Part shown: positions 61,284 through 64,000 of the stretch, in pieces
Position numbering within the stretch: position 1 is the first letter of the stretch
Layout of the letters: each line of letters begins with the position of its first letter
Made by a program: the position numbers and the translations under genes
Notes under the pieces: generated by a model
What the model saw: the letters and a program-made list of their open reading frames with translations, nothing else
What the model was told of the DNA's origin: nothing
Databases searched by the model: none
NCBI GenBank assembly: GCA_902705825.1
Contig: CACSIL010000012.1
Coordinates: 78,793 to 142,792, forward strand
From: Halioglobus japonicus
GTDB taxonomy: Bacteria > Pseudomonadota > Gammaproteobacteria > Pseudomonadales > Halieaceae
Length of the DNA stretch: 64,000 nucleotides
Direction: 5' to 3'

Positions 61284-62303
61284 TCAGCCACTCGTGCGCT
61301 GGCGATACTCGGTTGGCGCGCATCCACACCACGCTTTAAACGCGTTGGAAAACGACGCCTGATCGGAATAGCCCAGCAGCAGCGCAATTTCGGTCACAGC
61401 CAGACGAGGGTCATCGAGATAACGCCGTGACTGTTCCTCGCGAACATCCTGCAGTACCTTCTTGAAACTGGCGCCCAGTGCACTGAGCCGTCGTTGTAAT
61501 GTGCGCCGGGAAATACCCAGTTCTTCGGCGAGACTATCGATGGTCAAACCACCGCCTGGCAGTGCCCTGCGTATCGCCACTCGGATCTCATGCAAAAAGG
61601 GCGGAACGCTCACAGGTTCCTCAAATACAGAGCGCGCACCTTCCCAAAAATCACCACCGGGATCAAAACCCACATCGATCAAAGGGTAGCGCACGACTTC
61701 ACGCGGGAAATACAGGCAACTGACCTCGCAGCCAAATTTCAGGTCTGTTCCGAAAGTCCGTGTCAGTGCTCGCGTATCCGCCGGTACCGGATAGGTGAAC
61801 TCAGCACTGCGCACAGGTACCGGCAATGCACAGATGGCGTTCACTATATCCGCTGACGATTTCAGCATCTCGTCAATCAGCGGCCGCCACGCGGCAGTTT
61901 CTGCATTGAGCGGGTGCCATTCAAGCCGGATAAAATCACCCTTGGAACGAATCAATACGCGCCCGGTGTCACCACGCAGCCGGATGGTACTGGGGATAAC
62001 ATTAAAGTATTCCTTCAAGTTCCGACAGATAGTCGTCATGTAAAGATGCAGGTTCATCCCGCTGAAATAGATGATGCGCCCCACATAAAGACCGATATCC
62101 GGATCGCCACTGCGCTCGACAGCCATGCGGTAAAGGTTCAGATACTGCGCCAGCGGTATCCTTTCACCCGGCGCGCGTATCAGGTCTTGCTTGATACCGG
62201 CATCGCGCAGCAGTTGCGTGCTGTCGACCCCCAGTGCCGAAGCGGCCTGCAATACCGCTGTCAGGCAGGGTGCCGTAACACTGGCACCGCCATCAGCGGC
62301 CAC
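61284..62303 (-). CDS. AraC-family regulator with arabinose-binding-like (Arabinose_bd) domain
   Basis: 339 residues from GTG 62303, overlapping the end of the carboxylase gene by 11 bp. The N-terminal about 200 residues match the OruR/ArgR-like family plan (LLRDAGIKQDLIRAPGERIPLAQYLNLY). The C-terminal HTH pair is LTIDSLAEELGISRRTLQRRLSALG and AVTEIALLLGYSDQASFSNAFKAWCGCAP. Such regulators often control adjacent lipid or hydrocarbon genes. Translational coupling to the carboxylase gene implies co-regulation. Confidence 0.91.
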   Translation of the reverse strand: MAADGGASVTAPCLTAVLQAASALGVDSTQLLRDAGIKQDLIRAPGERIPLAQYLNLYRMAVERSGDPDIGLYVGRIIYFSGMNLHLYMTTICRNLKEYFNVIPSTIRLRGDTGRVLIRSKGDFIRLEWHPLNAETAAWRPLIDEMLKSSADIVNAICALPVPVRSAEFTYPVPADTRALTRTFGTDLKFGCEVSCLYFPREVVRYPLIDVGFDPGGDFWEGARSVFEEPVSVPPFLHEIRVAIRRALPGGGLTIDSLAEELGISRRTLQRRLSALGASFKKVLQDVREEQSRRYLDDPRLAVTEIALLLGYSDQASFSNAFKAWCGCAPTEYRQRTSG

Positions 62304-63828
62304 TGGGTTTTGCAGCTCTCAGTGCCCGCAGGACGACCGCGCGGGTATCAGCAGGGTCTATCACCGCATCCAGTTCCAGATAGGATGCCGCTTCCGACGC
62401 CTTGCCGATCTCATACATCCGTGCAACCAGCTGCTGAAACAGTTGTTCGCGTGCGGCCGGGTCCTCCTCTGCCTCCAGTTCTTTCTTGAAGCCGAGGCGC
62501 ACAGCACCCTCCAGCCCCATGCCGCCAAACTCCCCGGTCGGCCAGGCCGCAGCATACACCGGCGCGACAAAAGTACCGCCCGTCATCGCCATCGCCCCGA
62601 GGCCATAAGCCTTGCGTAAAAATATCGTCACGATAGGTACGCGCAGTCGGGAACCCACCAAAAATAGCGAGGACATACGCCGCACAGCACCCTCCTGCTC
62701 GCTGTCGGGGCCCACCATGAAACCGGGGGTATCTGTCAGGGAGAGCACCGGCATGGAAAAGGCATCACACACCTGCAGAAAACGCGCGGCTTTCTCCGAG
62801 GAAACCGCATCGACGGCCCCACCTAACTGCTGGCAATCATTCGCGATCAACGCGACAGGTTTACCCTCCAGGCGGATAAACCCTGTGATAATGCCGCGCC
62901 CGTAGATTCGCTGTAACTCAAGAAATGACCCTGTATCAGCAAGCGTTTCAATGATACGGCGCACCGGGTAGCCCCAGCGCCGGTCCTCCGGAATGGTATC
63001 GCGCAGCAGTATCTGCGGTGCGGCTTCCCAATCGCTCACGTCGCCCTGAAAATAGGAGAGCAGTTGTTTTGCGATTGCCGTCGCATGCGCCTCGTCATCG
63101 GCGACGATATCCACCACGCCATTTTTTTCCTGTACTTCGATGGGGCCAATAGCGGTGGGTTCATGCTTGCCCATGCCGCCGCCTTCGATCATCGCCGGCC
63201 CCGCCATACCTATCCAGGAATTACGTGTCGCAATACAAAAGTCGGCACAACCGAACAACGCAGCGTTGCCGGCAAAACAGTAGCCATTATTGACAGCGAT
63301 CCGCGGCACCACACCACTGAGCGATGCCCAGGTGCTGAATGATTTGATATTCAGTCCCGCTATCTGCGTGGTGACATCGGTATCACCCGGTCGCCCACCA
63401 CCGCCCTCGGTATACATAACGAGTGGCAAGGCCTGTTGTTCGGCCAGCTCACAGATACGATCCAGTTTGCGGTGGTGGAAGAATCCCTGAGTACCCGCAA
63501 GTACGGAGTAGTCATTGACGATGACAGCCGCGCGCGCGCGTTCAGCGCCGACGAGATCGGTGTTGATCGTGCAAGTCCCGGTAATAATGCCGTCGGCGGC
63601 GGTACGGCTTTGCAGATCGCGATAATCGCGGCGACTGCGCTGCGCGGCGACAGCCAATTGACCGTACTCTTGAAACGAGTCCTCATCTACGAGGTCGGCC
63701 ACGTTTTCACGCGCCGTGCGGTAGCCCTTCGCATAGCGCTTCTGACGCGCTTCGTCGCGTGCATCGTCCAGGGTGAGGGCTATTCGTTCCCGCAGGGCCT
63801 GCAGTTCTGGTCTGATTTCGCCGTCCAT
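62293..63828 (-). CDS. Acyl-CoA carboxylase, carboxyltransferase (beta) subunit
   Basis: 511 residues of the PccB/AccD5 type. N-terminal CoA half contains YSVLAGTQGFFHHRKLDRICELA and YTEGGGGRPGDTD. The C-terminal half contains LGGAVDAVSSEKAARFLQVCDAFSMPVLSLTDTPGFMVG and RKAYGLGAMAMTGGTFVAPVYAAAWPTGEFGGMG. It transfers CO2 from biotin to an acyl-CoA such as propionyl-, methylcrotonyl- or geranyl-CoA. No biotin carboxylase/carrier gene is adjacent in the window; it may lie elsewhere. CGGAG precedes ATG 63828. Confidence 0.92.
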   Translation of the reverse strand: MDGEIRPELQALRERIALTLDDARDEARQKRYAKGYRTARENVADLVDEDSFQEYGQLAVAAQRSRRDYRDLQSRTAADGIITGTCTINTDLVGAERARAAVIVNDYSVLAGTQGFFHHRKLDRICELAEQQALPLVMYTEGGGGRPGDTDVTTQIAGLNIKSFSTWASLSGVVPRIAVNNGYCFAGNAALFGCADFCIATRNSWIGMAGPAMIEGGGMGKHEPTAIGPIEVQEKNGVVDIVADDEAHATAIAKQLLSYFQGDVSDWEAAPQILLRDTIPEDRRWGYPVRRIIETLADTGSFLELQRIYGRGIITGFIRLEGKPVALIANDCQQLGGAVDAVSSEKAARFLQVCDAFSMPVLSLTDTPGFMVGPDSEQEGAVRRMSSLFLVGSRLRVPIVTIFLRKAYGLGAMAMTGGTFVAPVYAAAWPTGEFGGMGLEGAVRLGFKKELEAEEDPAAREQLFQQLVARMYEIGKASEAASYLELDAVIDPADTRAVVLRALRAAKPSGR

Positions 63829-63925
63829 CGATTACTCCGCATTACTGTCAGCGAAACACTATAACGCAGATGGCAACTGGGAATAGCGCTCTCCTGCCGC
63901 ACGACGTGGAAGGGGTGGTTCTGTT

Positions 63926-64000
63926 TCAGCGCCCCTGCCAAACGGGTGCGCGTTTCTCCATAAAGGCCACAACGCCCTCCTGGGCATCATCACTGGTGAT
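63926..64000 (-). CDS. Enoyl-CoA hydratase/isomerase, C-terminal end only
   Basis: The last 24 codons and the TGA stop at the right edge read ITSDDAQEGVVAFMEKRAPV then WQGR. This is the usual crotonase C-terminus (SxDAxEGxxAFxEKRxPxWxGR). Most of the gene lies outside the window. It precedes the carboxylase gene by 97 bp on the same strand, so the two may share a transcript. Confidence 0.85.
   Translation of the reverse strand: MTSDDAQEGVVAFMEKRAPVWQGR

Overview
The window looks like a chromosomal segment of a moderately GC-rich, probably marine, gammaproteobacterium. FabY-type ketoacyl synthase, a DUF3301 protein, a YbfF-like hydrolase and many lipid and acyl-CoA enzymes recall the Halieaceae/Spongiibacteraceae (OM60/NOR5) lineages. 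That placement is inference from protein types; no rRNA or taxonomic marker gene is present.

Layout. 1-1.1 kb: an AT-richer stretch with a truncated plasmid-type ParA lies against the 3' end of a tRNA-Asp/tRNA-Val pair, a plausible edge of an integrated element. 1.3-2.2 kb: queD, then an AT-rich non-coding gap with DnaA-box-like sites. 2.2-11.2 kb: a TetR regulator divergent from a GMC dehydrogenase and an aldehyde dehydrogenase (alcohol to acid), then small envelope proteins, a carboxylesterase and a medium-chain reductase. 11.4-21.5 kb: a long minus-strand run with two ion transporters, PPK2, a HupE-like protein with a parvulin partner, an ECH1-like dienoyl-CoA isomerase, a nitroreductase, an FkbM methyltransferase and FabY. 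21.6-29.5 kb: a GlxA-type AraC regulator, three 19-bp direct repeats, thiolase-ribBA and an RND efflux pair. 29.5-36.9 kb: an LLM flavoenzyme, a stand-alone molybdopterin oxidoreductase, LysR with a small TPR-like exported protein, and a lipoprotein penicillin/AHL acylase.

37.0-45.7 kb is the most striking part. A minus-strand array encodes two OB-fold (DUF35) proteins, two thiolase-fold proteins lacking the usual nucleophilic cysteine, a FadD19-like acyl-CoA synthetase, an EchA19-like hydratase, a nitroreductase and another crotonase. A HsaC/BphC-like extradiol dioxygenase diverges from it. Together they resemble the actinobacterial module for C-24-branched sterol side-chain degradation. The array carries two large palindromes with different stems but a shared loop core.

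45.8-64 kb: a phosphotransferase-family kinase, an orphan solute-binding protein, SDR, SYLF protein, a rifampicin-phosphotransferase-like PEP-utilising enzyme, GST, an EthA-like Baeyer-Villiger monooxygenase, a vWA-OmpA lipoprotein, a B12-binding radical SAM enzyme with a perfect FNR/Anr box upstream, an MBL hydrolase, a DUF389 membrane protein, and an acyl-CoA carboxylase/AraC/SDR/crotonase group running off the right edge. The general theme is uptake, activation and beta-oxidation-like breakdown of hydrophobic substrates, with efflux, redox and envelope functions around it. No CRISPR array, rRNA gene, transposase or prophage structural gene was recognised.
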